In this document: positions 1 to 8,205 of the stretch, in pieces
Position numbering within the stretch: position 1 is the first letter of the stretch
Layout: each line of letters starts with the position of its first letter
Source: Pseudomonas sp. HS6
GTDB taxonomy: Bacteria > Pseudomonadota > Gammaproteobacteria > Pseudomonadales > Pseudomonadaceae
Assembly: GCF_023375815.1 (NCBI RefSeq)
Contig: NZ_CP067412.1
Span: forward strand, 3,968,001-4,032,000
Reading direction: 5' to 3'
DNA length: 64,000 nucleotides
Program-made: the position numbers and the translations under genes
Notes under the pieces: model-generated
Told to the model about the DNA's origin: nothing
The model's database searches: none
What the model saw: the letters and a program-made list of their open reading frames with translations, nothing else

Positions 1-2416
1 TCAGTGGCAGCACCAGCAACCACGGGTGCGGATGCCAGGGCAGGTCGAACGCGTAGCGATACAGCACCAGACTCACCACTTCCGAACCGATGGCCGCCAG
101 CAACCCGCTGACCGCGCCGAGCAGGCCGAACTCGATCCGCCGCGCCTTGACCAGCAACTGCCGTTCCGCCCCTAGCGCACGCAATAGCGCGCCCTGGCGA
201 ATGCGTTCATCGAGGGTCGCCTGCAACCCGGAAAACAGCACCGCCATTCCGGCCGCCAACACAAACAACAGCACGTATTCCACCGCCAGGGTGACCTGGG
301 CGAGGATGCTGCGCAGCTGTTCGAGCAAGGCTTCGACCTGCAGGATGGTCACCGCCGGGAACGCTCGTGACAACTCGACAATCTGCTGATCGTGACCAGG
401 CGCCAGATAGAAGCTGGTCAGGTAGGTCGCCGGCAGATCTTTCAAAGTGCCGGGCTGGAAGATCATGAAGAAGTTCGGCTGGAAATTGTCCCAGTTGATT
501 TCCCGCAGGCTGGTGACCTTCGCTTCGCGGTTCACTCCGCCAACGGTGAATACCAGATGGTCGCCGAGTTTGAGTTTGAGGCTTTCAGCGACTTTGCCTT
601 CCACCGACACGCCGGGCACATCGTCCTGTGGCTGATCTTTCCACCACTCACCCGCGGTGAGCTTGTTGCCTGGTGGCAGGTCAGCGGCCCAGGTCAGGCT
701 CAGGTCGCGCTGGATTGCCCGGTCACCGGCCGAATCCTTGCTGACGATCTGCTGCACCGCTTCACCGTTGATGCTGATCAGTCGTCCCGGCACCACCGGG
801 TACAACGGCGCGGCCTGGGCCGAGACATTGATGAGGTGATCGGTGAAGGCCTGTTTGTCCGCCGGCAGGATGTTCAGGGCGAAATAGTTGGGGGCATTTT
901 TCGGCAACTGGTTTTGCCAGGTGTCGAGCAATTCGCCGCGCAGCAAGGCGATCAAGGCCATGGACAACAGGATCAAACCAAATGCCAGGGACTGTCCGGC
1001 CGCCGCCAACGGGTGGCGAAGTAATTGACCCAAACCGAGACGCCAGGGCAGGGAGGCGCGAGCCAACAGGCGACGCAGGCTGTTGAGCAGCAGCAACAGC
1101 AAACCACCGAGCACCAGCGCGGCGACCACGCCACCGCCCAGCAAGGCAAAGGTCAGCAGCAGATCAAGGCTCAGGCGCCACATGATCAGCCCGAGCGCAC
1201 CGAGTGCCGCACCGTAGACCATCCAGGTGCTCGACGGAATCGGCAGCATGTCCCGGCGCAATACCCGCAACGGCGGCACGCGACCCAATGCGGCCAGCGG
1301 CGGCAAGGCAAAACCGGCCAGCGCCACCAGCCCGGTGCCGATCCCGGCCAGCGCGGGTAGCAAGCCACCCGGCGGTACGTCGGTCGGTAGCAGATCGTGC
1401 AGTAGCGCAAACAAGCCCAACTGAGCGAGCCAGCCGAGCAGGGCGCCGCTGAGGCTGGCGAACAGTCCGAGCACCGCCAGTTGCAGGCTGAACAGGACCA
1501 TGGTTTCCCGGCGCGACAAACCCAGACAGCGCAACAGCGCACTGGCATCGAAACGGCGACTGGCGAAGCGATTCGCCGACAACGCCACGGCCACGCCGGC
1601 CAACAGCACGGCGACCAGACTGGCCATGTTCAGATAACGCTCGGCCTTGCCTAGTGCGCCGCCGATCTGTCGGTTGCCGTCGCGGGCATCCTGAATTCGC
1701 TGGTTGGCGGCAAGGCCCGGTTTGATCAGTTGGCGATAGGTTTCCAGCGCATTGGGTTCGCCGCGCCACAGTTCGCGATAGCTCACGCGACTGCCAGGCT
1801 GGACCACGCCGGTCGCGGCGAGGTCGTCGCGGTTGATCAGCACCCGAGGCGTAAGGCTGTAGAAATTGCCGGCGCGATCCGGCTCGTAAGTCAGCACCCT
1901 TGTGAGTTTCAAGGTCTTCATGCCGACGTCGATGCTGTCGCCGATCTTCAGGTCCAGCGCGGTGAGCAGGCGCGATTCGACCCAGGCTTCTCCCGGCTGT
2001 GGTTCGCCACCTGATTCTTCGGCAGCAAACGGCGCTGGTGCACTTTTCAGCTCACCACGCAGCGGATAAGCGCGGTCGACGGCCTTGATGCTCGACAACT
2101 GGATGCCGTTATCGGTGGCGATGACGCTGGAGAATTCAACGATCTGCGCATGGTCGAGGCGCAACTCGGTGCCGCTCTTGATCTGTTCCGTTCGGGCGGG
2201 AGAGCTGCCTTCGAGCACCAGATCCGCGCCAAGAAACTCGGTGGCGCGCAAGGTCATGGCGCCGTTCAGGCGAGCGCCGAAGTAGCCAATGGCGGTACTG
2301 GCGGCAACCGCCACCAGCAAGGCGAAGAACAGCACCCGCAACTCCCCGGCGCGGGCATCGCGCATAAGTTGGCGCAGGGCAAGGCTGAACAGACGCAACA
2401 GCGGCAGACGTGCCAT
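1..2416 (-). CDS. FtsX-like ABC transporter permease (YbbP family), partial
   Basis: Inner-membrane permease of an ABC exporter of the YbbAP/LolCDE type. The minus-strand frame opens at ATG 2416 and stays open to the window edge (at least 805 codons), so the C-terminus is missing. A membrane segment near residues 23-42 is followed by a long periplasmic MacB_PCD-like domain. A bundle of helices from about residue 245 to 400, a second periplasmic region and a further helix complete the visible part, which is the duplicated FtsX layout of ~830-residue YbbP proteins. Its ATG overlaps the TGA of the ATPase gene (ATGA), so the two are coupled. The substrate cannot be read from sequence. Confidence 0.9.
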   Translation of the reverse strand, partial: MARLPLLRLFSLALRQLMRDARAGELRVLFFALLVAVAASTAIGYFGARLNGAMTLRATEFLGADLVLEGSSPARTEQIKSGTELRLDHAQIVEFSSVIATDNGIQLSSIKAVDRAYPLRGELKSAPAPFAAEESGGEPQPGEAWVESRLLTALDLKIGDSIDVGMKTLKLTRVLTYEPDRAGNFYSLTPRVLINRDDLAATGVVQPGSRVSYRELWRGEPNALETYRQLIKPGLAANQRIQDARDGNRQIGGALGKAERYLNMASLVAVLLAGVAVALSANRFASRRFDASALLRCLGLSRRETMVLFSLQLAVLGLFASLSGALLGWLAQLGLFALLHDLLPTDVPPGGLLPALAGIGTGLVALAGFALPPLAALGRVPPLRVLRRDMLPIPSSTWMVYGAALGALGLIMWRLSLDLLLTFALLGGGVVAALVLGGLLLLLLNSLRRLLARASLPWRLGLGQLLRHPLAAAGQSLAFGLILLSMALIALLRGELLDTWQNQLPKNAPNYFALNILPADKQAFTDHLINVSAQAAPLYPVVPGRLISINGEAVQQIVSKDSAGDRAIQRDLSLTWAADLPPGNKLTAGEWWKDQPQDDVPGVSVEGKVAESLKLKLGDHLVFTVGGVNREAKVTSLREINWDNFQPNFFMIFQPGTLKDLPATYLTSFYLAPGHDQQIVELSRAFPAVTILQVEALLEQLRSILAQVTLAVEYVLLFVLAAGMAVLFSGLQATLDERIRQGALLRALGAERQLLVKARRIEFGLLGAVSGLLAAIGSEVVSLVLYRYAFDLPWHPHPWLLVLPL

Positions 2417-3099
2417 CAAGGCTCCAGAGGGGCGACCAACAGGCCGGCTTCAAGTCGGATCAGGCGCCGGCAGCGATGGGCCAGGCGCTCGTCGTGGGTC
2501 ACCAGCACCAGGGTGGTGCCGCGTTCCTTGTTCAGTTCGAACAGCAAGTCGCTGATGCGCTCGCCGGTGTGACTGTCGAGGTTGCCGGTGGGTTCGTCGG
2601 CGAACAGCACATCCGGTTCGGCGGCGAAGGCCCGGGCAATGGCCACGCGCTGTTGCTCACCACCGGAGAGCTGGCGCGGCGAGTGAGTCAGGCGCTGACC
2701 GAGGCCGACCCGCTGCAGCAATTCAGTGGCACGACCGCGGGCGTCTTTGCGGCCGTCGAGCTCCAGCGGCAGCATGACGTTTTCCAGGGCGTTGAGACTG
2801 TCGAGCAACTGGAACGATTGAAAGACGAAACCCACGTGTTCGGCACGAATGCGCGCGCGCTGGTCTTCGTCGAGATTGCTCAGGGACTGGCCGGCGAGAA
2901 CGACTTCGCCGCTGCTTGGCAGGTCGAGGCCGGCGAGCAGGCCGAGCAGGGTGGATTTGCCGGAACCGGACGCGCCGACGATGGCCAGGCTGTCGCCCTT
3001 GTTCAGTTCCAGGCTGAGTTCGTGCAGGATGGTAAGTTCACCTTCCGCGCTGGGAACCACTTTGCTAAGGTTCTTCGCGGTGAGAATGCTTGCGCCCAT
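2416..3099 (-). CDS. ABC transporter ATP-binding protein (YbbA/LolD family)
   Basis: Cytoplasmic ATPase that drives the permease encoded just downstream. It has 227 residues, the usual size for the LolD/YbbA family. Walker A is GASGSGKS at about residues 42-49, the signature is [14 protein letters not shown], and Walker B is [12 protein letters not shown]. The frame extends upstream to about 3396, but I chose ATG 3099 because [13 protein letters not shown] is a normal N-terminus and the extension runs antisense through tesA. The tesA start lies only 10 bases away on the other strand, so each leader is transcribed from within its neighbour. This gene pairing beside tesA is familiar in proteobacteria. 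Confidence 0.92.
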   Translation of the reverse strand: MGASILTAKNLSKVVPSAEGELTILHELSLELNKGDSLAIVGASGSGKSTLLGLLAGLDLPSSGEVVLAGQSLSNLDEDQRARIRAEHVGFVFQSFQLLDSLNALENVMLPLELDGRKDARGRATELLQRVGLGQRLTHSPRQLSGGEQQRVAIARAFAAEPDVLFADEPTGNLDSHTGERISDLLFELNKERGTTLVLVTHDERLAHRCRRLIRLEAGLLVAPLEP

Positions 3100-3109
3100 G
3101 GAGAATCCG

Positions 3110-3715
3110 ATGCGTGTGTGGTTTTTGAGTGCTGGCCTGGCCTTGATGTGCATGGCCCAGAACGCAGCGGCGGGTACAGTCCTGATCGTTGGCGATAGTA
3201 TCAGCGCCGGTTTCGGACTGGATACCCGGTCGGGATGGGTGTCGTTACTTGAGCAGCGGCTCAAGGCCGAAGGTTTTGACGATAAAGTGATCAATGCCTC
3301 CATCAGCGGTGACACCAGTGCCGGAGGCCAGGCGCGGCTGCCGGCGCTGCTTGCAGAGCATAAACCGGAGCTGGTGATTCTCGAGTTGGGCGGCAACGAT
3401 GGCCTGCGCGGAATGCCGCCGACTCAATTGCAACAAAACCTTGCGGCGATGATCGACAGCTCCCGTCAAAGCGGTGCCAGGGTGCTGTTGCTTGGCATGC
3501 AATTGCCGCCCAATTACGGCAAGCGTTACACCGATGCGTTCGCGCAGGTGTACGGCAAACTGGCCGAGGAGAAAAAGATCCCGCTGGTGCCGTTTTTCCT
3601 CGACGGGATCGGCGGCCATCCCGACTTGATGCAGGCCGATGGTCTGCACCCGGCAGCCGGGGCTCAGGGCAAGTTGCTGGAAAATGTCTGGCCGACGCTA
3701 AAACCGCTGTTATGA
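3110..3715 (+). CDS. tesA: Periplasmic arylesterase / acyl-CoA thioesterase I, SGNH hydrolase
   Basis: TesA hydrolyses acyl thioesters and aryl or lysophospholipid esters in the periplasm. The 201-residue protein begins with a signal peptide (MRVWFLSAGLALMCMAQNAAA). The SGNH blocks are all visible: GDSIS with the nucleophilic Ser, the block-II Gly in the SGDTSAGG segment, GGND, and DGLHP near the C-terminus carrying catalytic Asp and His. Start 3110 is chosen because GGAGA lies about 6 bases upstream and the signal peptide starts there; a longer frame to 2849 is antisense to the ATPase gene. Confidence 0.93.
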   Translation: MRVWFLSAGLALMCMAQNAAAGTVLIVGDSISAGFGLDTRSGWVSLLEQRLKAEGFDDKVINASISGDTSAGGQARLPALLAEHKPELVILELGGNDGLRGMPPTQLQQNLAAMIDSSRQSGARVLLLGMQLPPNYGKRYTDAFAQVYGKLAEEKKIPLVPFFLDGIGGHPDLMQADGLHPAAGAQGKLLENVWPTLKPLL

Positions 3716-3772
3716 GGCTTTTCTAGCGGCAGGCTTTCGGCTAATGTGGCGCCCCCCTAAATGGAGCCCCCG

Positions 3773-4066
3773 ATGTCGCGTTCTGCCTGGTCCCTGTTTG
3801 CCTACCAACTGATCGAGCCTGACGAACAGCTGGATCTGTTCGCCTGCCAGGAAGTGCGGGTGCATCTGGTGACCCGTCAGTTGGAGCTCGGTGGCTCGGC
3901 CGACCGAACCCTGTGCGGCAGTCTGCTGCCGGCGCAACCGCGCTGGTCGAGCGTGGATCGCCGGGTGTTCCAGGATCAACGTCTGTGTTCGCTGTGCCGG
4001 GCGATTCTCGAATCGCAGAAACGTGGAACCTCGCCGATTTGGCCTGAGCTGCGTTTCGAGCTTTAA
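3773..4066 (+). CDS. Small conserved hypothetical protein with a C-terminal CxxC
   Basis: A 97-residue soluble protein that I cannot assign to a function. It has no signal peptide or membrane segment. Cysteines include a CSLC pair near residues 71-74, which could bind a metal or act in redox, but this is inference. ATG 3773 is preceded by GGAG at 3763-3766; the alternative ATG at 3761 would overlap that site. It follows tesA on the same strand after a 57-base gap and precedes the L,D-transpeptidase gene. Confidence 0.75.
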   Translation: MSRSAWSLFAYQLIEPDEQLDLFACQEVRVHLVTRQLELGGSADRTLCGSLLPAQPRWSSVDRRVFQDQRLCSLCRAILESQKRGTSPIWPELRFEL

Positions 4067-4216
4067 GCGCAAACATCTTCCGAACACAGCCCGGGCAGGC
4101 GGCAGCTTCAATTATGAAGAGTTCTGCCAGCCCATCGGCGCATCTCCCCGAATCCCCGAGGCGCGGTGTACAATCGCGCTCTTATACCCTTGTCGATCAT
4201 GCGAAGGATTTTCCGG

Positions 4217-5188
4217 ATGTTGCCGCGCTTTCCTGCCGTCACCCGCTGCCTGTCTCTTGCCGCCCTGTGTGTGGCCGGCCCCGTTGCCGCATTGGAGTTT
4301 CCCCTGCCACCACCTGGTGAAGACATCATCGGCCAGGTGCAGGTGATCAAGGCCAAGTACGAAGACACCTTTGCCGATCTGGGCACCACCTACGATCTGG
4401 GCTATTCGGAAATGGTTGCGGCCAACCCGGGCGTCGATGCCTGGTTGCCGGGTGCGGGCACCGAAGTGGTCCTACCGACCCGTTTCATCCTGCCGCCGGG
4501 CCCGCGTGAAGGCATCGTGATCAACCTCGCCGAATACCGCCTCTACTACTACCCGAAAGGCCGGAACGTGGTGTACACCTTCCCGCTGGGTATCGGTCGT
4601 GAGGGCTGGGGCTCGCCGATTGCCCACACCACGATCACCGCCAAGACGCCGAATCCGACCTGGACACCGCCAGCCTCGATCAAGGCAGAACACGCCGCCG
4701 ATGGCGATCCGCTGCCGAACGTCGTGCCGGCCGGTCCGGACAACCCGCTGGGCCCGTTCAAGTTCACCCTGGGTACACCGGGTTACCTGATCCACGGTTC
4801 GAACAAGAAGTTCGGCATCGGCATGCGCACCAGCCACGGCTGCTTCCGCATGTTCAACAACAACGTGCTGGAAATGGCCGGCATGGTGCCGGTGGGCACG
4901 TCGGTGCGGATCCTCAACGATGCGTACAAGTTCGGTCGCAGTGGCGGCAAGGTCTACCTGGAAGCGCACACGCCGATCGACGACAAGGGCAACCCGTCGG
5001 TGGTCGACAAGCACACCGCCGTGATCAACGCGATGCTCAAGCGTGAAGACATCACCAACAACCTGCGCATGAACTGGGATGTGGTCCGTGATGTAGTCGC
5101 AGCGGAAGACGGCTTGCCAACCGAAATCGGCACGCCGAACACCTCGGCGCCGATCGTCTCCAGCGCACCGATCGACTTGCAGCAGTAA
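4217..5188 (+). CDS. L,D-transpeptidase (YkuD/ErfK family) with LysM-like segment
   Basis: Periplasmic L,D-transpeptidase that would act on peptidoglycan, either making meso-DAP cross-links or attaching a Braun-type lipoprotein. After a signal peptide ending around GPVAALEF there is a LysM-like segment (about residues 35-85). The YkuD domain follows, with its catalytic signature HGS...SHGCFRMFN and Cys in SHGC. ATG 4217 has AAGGA 8 bases upstream; ATG 4199 and GTG 4166 are in-frame alternatives that would lengthen the signal peptide. The gene converges on oprI, whose product is the obvious lipoprotein partner. Confidence 0.9.
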   Translation: MLPRFPAVTRCLSLAALCVAGPVAALEFPLPPPGEDIIGQVQVIKAKYEDTFADLGTTYDLGYSEMVAANPGVDAWLPGAGTEVVLPTRFILPPGPREGIVINLAEYRLYYYPKGRNVVYTFPLGIGREGWGSPIAHTTITAKTPNPTWTPPASIKAEHAADGDPLPNVVPAGPDNPLGPFKFTLGTPGYLIHGSNKKFGIGMRTSHGCFRMFNNNVLEMAGMVPVGTSVRILNDAYKFGRSGGKVYLEAHTPIDDKGNPSVVDKHTAVINAMLKREDITNNLRMNWDVVRDVVAAEDGLPTEIGTPNTSAPIVSSAPIDLQQ

Positions 5189-5200
5189 GCCGATAAAAAG

Positions 5201-5234
5201 AACCCGCCGATGCTTGCGCGTCGGCGGGTTTTTT
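5201..5234 (+). terminator. Intrinsic terminator after the L,D-transpeptidase gene
   Basis: Ten-base stem AACCCGCCGA (5201-5210) and TCGGCGGGTT (5221-5230), followed by a T-run, 12 bases after the stop codon. Confidence 0.85.
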
Positions 5235-5257
5235 ATTGCATGAAGAAAATTTCAGGC

Positions 5258-5290
5258 AAAAAAAAGCCGACCCGAAAAACGGGTCGGCTT
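5258..5290 (-). terminator. Intrinsic terminator of oprI
   Basis: On the minus strand the 11-base stem AAGCCGACCCG/CGGGTCGGCTT is followed by at least seven Ts (the A-run at 5258-5265). This strong terminator suits a very abundant mRNA, and the convergent gene has its own terminator about 25 bases away. Confidence 0.88.
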
Positions 5291-5311
5291 GATAACAATC
5301 CCGAAGGACTA

Positions 5312-5563
5312 TTACTTGCGGCTAGCTTTTTCCAGCATGCGCAGAGCACGCTCGTTAGCTTCGTCAGCAGTCTGTTGTGCTTTTTGAGCAGCAGCCAGAG
5401 CTTCATCAGCTTTACGGTAAGCTTCGTCTGCACGAGCCTGGGAGCGAGCAGCTGCGTCTTCAGTAGCGGTCAGACGTGCTTCGGTTTCTTTCGATGCGCT
5501 GCTGCAACCGGTAGCCAGAACTGCGGCCAGAGCCAGAGCAGAGAATTTCAGAACGTTGTTCAT
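5312..5563 (-). CDS. oprI: Major outer-membrane lipoprotein OprI (Lpp-like)
   Basis: OprI is the Pseudomonas equivalent of Braun lipoprotein, anchored in the outer membrane and forming an alpha-helical coiled coil. The 83-residue precursor has a lipoprotein signal peptide with lipobox LATGC (Cys about residue 20). The rest is almost pure Ala/Glu/Lys/Arg heptad helix and ends in a terminal Lys, the residue that can be joined to peptidoglycan. The start is ATG 5563 ([10 protein letters not shown]), with GGGGA a few bases upstream. A frame beginning five codons earlier is also open but adds nothing recognisable. Confidence 0.97.
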   Translation of the reverse strand: MNNVLKFSALALAAVLATGCSSASKETEARLTATEDAAARSQARADEAYRKADEALAAAQKAQQTADEANERALRMLEKASRK

Positions 5564-5630
5564 CGTGTTCCCCTTCAAGGACTTTCAATTAAGTGGCTGT
5601 CTCCTCCGATTGAGGAAATAGCCGGCGTAC

Positions 5631-5658
5631 ATACTACCCATTACTTGTAGTAAGTAAA
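5631..5658 (-). promoter_or_regulatory. Candidate sigma-70 promoter of oprI
   Basis: On the minus strand TTTACT (5658-5653) and TAGTAT (5636-5631) are 16 bases apart in an AT-rich tract, 68 bases before the oprI start. The spacing is good but the -35 is imperfect. No other promoter was obvious there. Confidence 0.4.
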
Positions 5659-6202
5659 CTGACGTAAGGCAAGAAGCAAAAAAAATTGTAGGCGTTGATT
5701 CTTTTTCGAGCAACTTTTAACTGGGTTGTATAAAAAATATTCAGCTGGAAGGCCCGAGATGAGCGAGTTATTGAGAAAAAGTTCCCGTTGTCAGGTGCTG
5801 TTTTGCAGGTAGTGGCTAGAGTCTGTCTATATGGATTCGTCCACACTTTTGTTGCGATTTTGTGCGGCGTCTCGCTTATCTTTGTCCATGTTCAGGTGAC
5901 TTTATAAAACGAGGCACGTCTTAAGTCTCAACATCCGGCGATGTTCAGCCTTTTGGCTCGGGACGAGCTTCTCCCGAGCCAGCCCTGAGTCCACCGGAGC
6001 TGCCCCGTCAATCAGCATGATGACGAGCGTGCCTTGAGCATTTTCGCCATTGGTGCCTACTATTTGATACGTGCTCGGGTTACGCGAGATCGGTGCAGTT
6101 CTTCTCGGTGTCCATCAGGCACGGGGTGGCGTAGTAGATGTTCCTTCGCCGGGAAAACATCGGTAAGGTAGGGGTCGAATCAAAGACCCGCGAGGAGTAG
6201 TG
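5659..6202. other. Intergenic interval without a convincing gene
   Basis: The 639 bases between oprI and the GNAT gene hold no ORF with a credible start, RBS and composition. The oprI-proximal part (to about 5790) is markedly AT-rich. From about 5890 the sequence returns to genomic composition. It contains a stem-loop, GGCTCGGGA/TCCCGAGCC, at about 5956-5981 with little T-run. A small RNA is possible but I cannot show a promoter-terminator pair. Confidence 0.4.
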
Positions 6203-6484
6203 ATGAGCGAGGCGTTGTCCATCCACCATGACCAGGCTGGTCATCAGTTCGAGACCAATGTGGACGGTCATCGTGCCTACCTGACTTATATGGATCTGGG
6301 GAAACAGACCCTGGATATCTACCGCACCTTCGTGCCCAACGCATTGCGTGGCCGAGGCATCGCGGCAGCCCTGACCGAACGGGCGCTGCAGTACGCCGAT
6401 GAAATGGGCTACACGGTCATCCCGTCGTGCTCCTACGTGGAGCGCTACATGGAGCGTCATCAGCGGCGCACCGCCAAGATCTGA
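6203..6484 (+). CDS. Small GNAT-like N-acetyltransferase (Gcn5-related, CG type)
   Basis: A 93-residue protein of the compact single-domain GNAT group (Acetyltransf_CG, YjdJ-like). It shows the TYMDLG strand, the RTFVPNALRGRGIAAAL acetyl-CoA loop, and the family ending PSCSYVERYMERH. Family members are thought to bind acetyl-CoA; the substrate is unknown. GAGGAG at 6192-6197 supports ATG 6203 over the adjacent GTG at 6200. It stands alone, with a bidirectional terminator after it. Confidence 0.9.
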   Translation: MSEALSIHHDQAGHQFETNVDGHRAYLTYMDLGKQTLDIYRTFVPNALRGRGIAAALTERALQYADEMGYTVIPSCSYVERYMERHQRRTAKI

Positions 6485-6505
6485 CTGACCTCACACCGCA
6501 CACAC

Positions 6506-6536
6506 AAAAACGCCGGGCAATGCCCGGCGTTTTTTT
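6506..6536. terminator. Bidirectional terminator between GNAT and DAHP synthase genes
   Basis: Stem CGCCGGGCA (6511-6519)/TGCCCGGCG (6521-6529), flanked by an A-run on the left and a T-run on the right, so it can serve both converging genes. Confidence 0.85.
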
Positions 6537-6554
6537 ATGCCTGCGAAACAGCTG

Positions 6555-7631
6555 TCAGCCGCGCTGACGTTTCGGCAGTACATCCTTGAGCTTGGCGTGC
6601 ATGCTGCGCAAGGTGTTTTCGGTGGCCGACCAGTCGATGCAGGCATCAGTGATCGAGACGCCGTATTGCAGGTCGGCGAGGTCTTTCGGGATCGCCTGGC
6701 AGCCCCAGTTCAGGTGGCTCTCGACCATCAGGCCGATGATCGACTGATTGCCTTCGAGGATCTGGTTGGCGACGTTCTCCATCACCAACGGTTGCAACGC
6801 CGGATCCTTGTTGGAGTTGGCGTGGCTGCAATCGACCATGATGTTCGGCTTGATCTTCGCCTTGTTCAGCGCCTGCTCGCACAGGGCGACGCTGACCGAA
6901 TCATAGTTCGGCTTGCCGTTGCCGCCGCGCAGTACCACGTGACCGTAGGCGTTGCCCTTGGTGGTGACGATCGACACGCCACCTTCCTGGTTGATGCCCA
7001 GAAAGCGGTGCGGGCTGGAAACCGACTGCAAGGCGTTGATCGCCACGGTCAGGCCGCCGTCGGTGCCGTTCTTGAAACCGACTGCCGAGGACAGGCCGGA
7101 CGCCATCTCGCGGTGGGTCTGGGATTCGGTGGTGCGAGCGCCGATGGCCGACCAGCTGATCAGGTCCTGCAGGTATTGCGGGGAGATCGGGTCGAGAGCT
7201 TCGGTCGCGGTCGGCAGGCCTTTCTCGGCCAGGTCCAGCAGCAACTGGCGACCGATGTGCAGACCATCCTGGATCTTGAACGAGTCATCCAGGTACGGGT
7301 CGTTGATCAGGCCTTTCCAGCCAACGGTGGTCCGTGGCTTCTCGAAGTACACGCGCATGACCAGATACAAGGTATCCGACACTTCCGCCGCCAGAACTTT
7401 CAGGCGCTCGGCGTACTCGTGGGCAGCCTTGATGTCGTGGATCGAGCAAGGCCCGATGACCACGAACAGACGGTGGTCGGTGCCATCGAGAATGTTGCGG
7501 ATGACTTCGCGACCCTTGGTGACGGTGCGCAGGGCAGCGTCGCTCAGAGGGATATCACGCTTGAGCTGATCGGGAGTGATCAGGGTCTCGTTGGAGGCGA
7601 CGTTTAGGTCGTTGATCGGTAAATCAGCCAT
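6555..7631 (-). CDS. Class I 3-deoxy-7-phosphoheptulonate synthase
   Basis: First enzyme of the shikimate pathway, condensing phosphoenolpyruvate and erythrose 4-phosphate to DAHP. The 358-residue protein has the full AroFGH fold. Markers are the GPCSIHD PEP-binding segment (about 59-65), MRVYFEKPRTTVGWKG, SAIGARTTESQ, GFKNGTDG, and MVDCSHANS(N)K with metal-binding residues. An N-terminal extension of the type used for aromatic feedback inhibition is present, but Tyr versus Phe sensitivity cannot be decided here. A second, unrelated class II enzyme is encoded at 20655-22001. Confidence 0.95.
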   Translation of the reverse strand: MADLPINDLNVASNETLITPDQLKRDIPLSDAALRTVTKGREVIRNILDGTDHRLFVVIGPCSIHDIKAAHEYAERLKVLAAEVSDTLYLVMRVYFEKPRTTVGWKGLINDPYLDDSFKIQDGLHIGRQLLLDLAEKGLPTATEALDPISPQYLQDLISWSAIGARTTESQTHREMASGLSSAVGFKNGTDGGLTVAINALQSVSSPHRFLGINQEGGVSIVTTKGNAYGHVVLRGGNGKPNYDSVSVALCEQALNKAKIKPNIMVDCSHANSNKDPALQPLVMENVANQILEGNQSIIGLMVESHLNWGCQAIPKDLADLQYGVSITDACIDWSATENTLRSMHAKLKDVLPKRQRG

Positions 7632-7776
7632 CGTTTACTCGTCAGGTCACGGGTGCCGGCCGCCAGCGATCCCCGCGCGGCGGAGCACAGCAGATTTAAG
7701 CGCGTCGGGGAGCCGAACCTTATCGCGTTAGACGCCTGCTAGACAATGGGCAAGTAACTGTTCAGTCCAGCTCTGG

Positions 7777-8205
7777 TTACGCAAAAGCCTTGCGAACGCT
7801 GTCGTGGGAGAACTCTTCGGCGTGCTGCTCGACCCATTGCAGCGCTCGCGCCTGGATATCCTGCAGGTCATCGTGAGCATCGTTGATTCGGCAATAACGC
7901 TCGATCTGACACACCTGCTCACCCATTCGCGCGCTGAACAGCGTCTGCTCATCGGTGAACGCAATGCCCACCAGATAGCCTTTTTTACGGCGCAGGCACC
8001 AGGCCACATAGCCCGGATAGGCGAAGTCGGCATTGAGTGTCGGCATGCGCACTTGCAGCGCGGTGCCATGTCGCCAGGCGCGGTGGTAATTGCAAGCGAT
8101 GCCGCCGAGGCTGATAGTGTGCAGCTGTTGCCGCGAAATGCACTCAGGTTTGAGCAACGTTAATTCGACGGGCACATCATCCGGATGAGGAATAAACCGT
8201 CCCAT
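7777..8205 (-). CDS. PilZ-domain protein with degenerate c-di-GMP motif
   Basis: A 142-residue cytoplasmic protein with a PilZ beta-barrel. The pattern is VPVELTLL, then HTISLGGIACN, GYVAWCLRRKKGYLVGIAF, and an acidic helical tail. Canonical PilZ proteins bind c-di-GMP through RxxxR and [DN]xSxxG. Here only the Ser-Gly-Gly part is recognisable (TISLGG) and no RxxxR precedes it, so binding may be weak or lost. GGGAG sits 9 bases before ATG 8205. That codon shares the CATG palindrome with the start of the divergent thioredoxin-like gene. Confidence 0.82.
   Translation of the reverse strand: MGRFIPHPDDVPVELTLLKPECISRQQLHTISLGGIACNYHRAWRHGTALQVRMPTLNADFAYPGYVAWCLRRKKGYLVGIAFTDEQTLFSARMGEQVCQIERYCRINDAHDDLQDIQARALQWVEQHAEEFSHDSVRKAFA

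Noticed and set aside
5634..5846. 70-residue minus-strand ORF upstream of oprI
   Set aside because: It coincides with the AT-rich promoter tract, lacks an RBS, and has no coding bias or recognisable motif.
6080..6460. 126-residue minus-strand ORF
   Set aside because: It is antisense to the GNAT gene for most of its length, and the remaining tail has no RBS.
6537..7607. 356-residue plus-strand ORF
   Set aside because: A mirror frame of the class I DAHP synthase, as are the similar long frames over other genes on the opposite strand.
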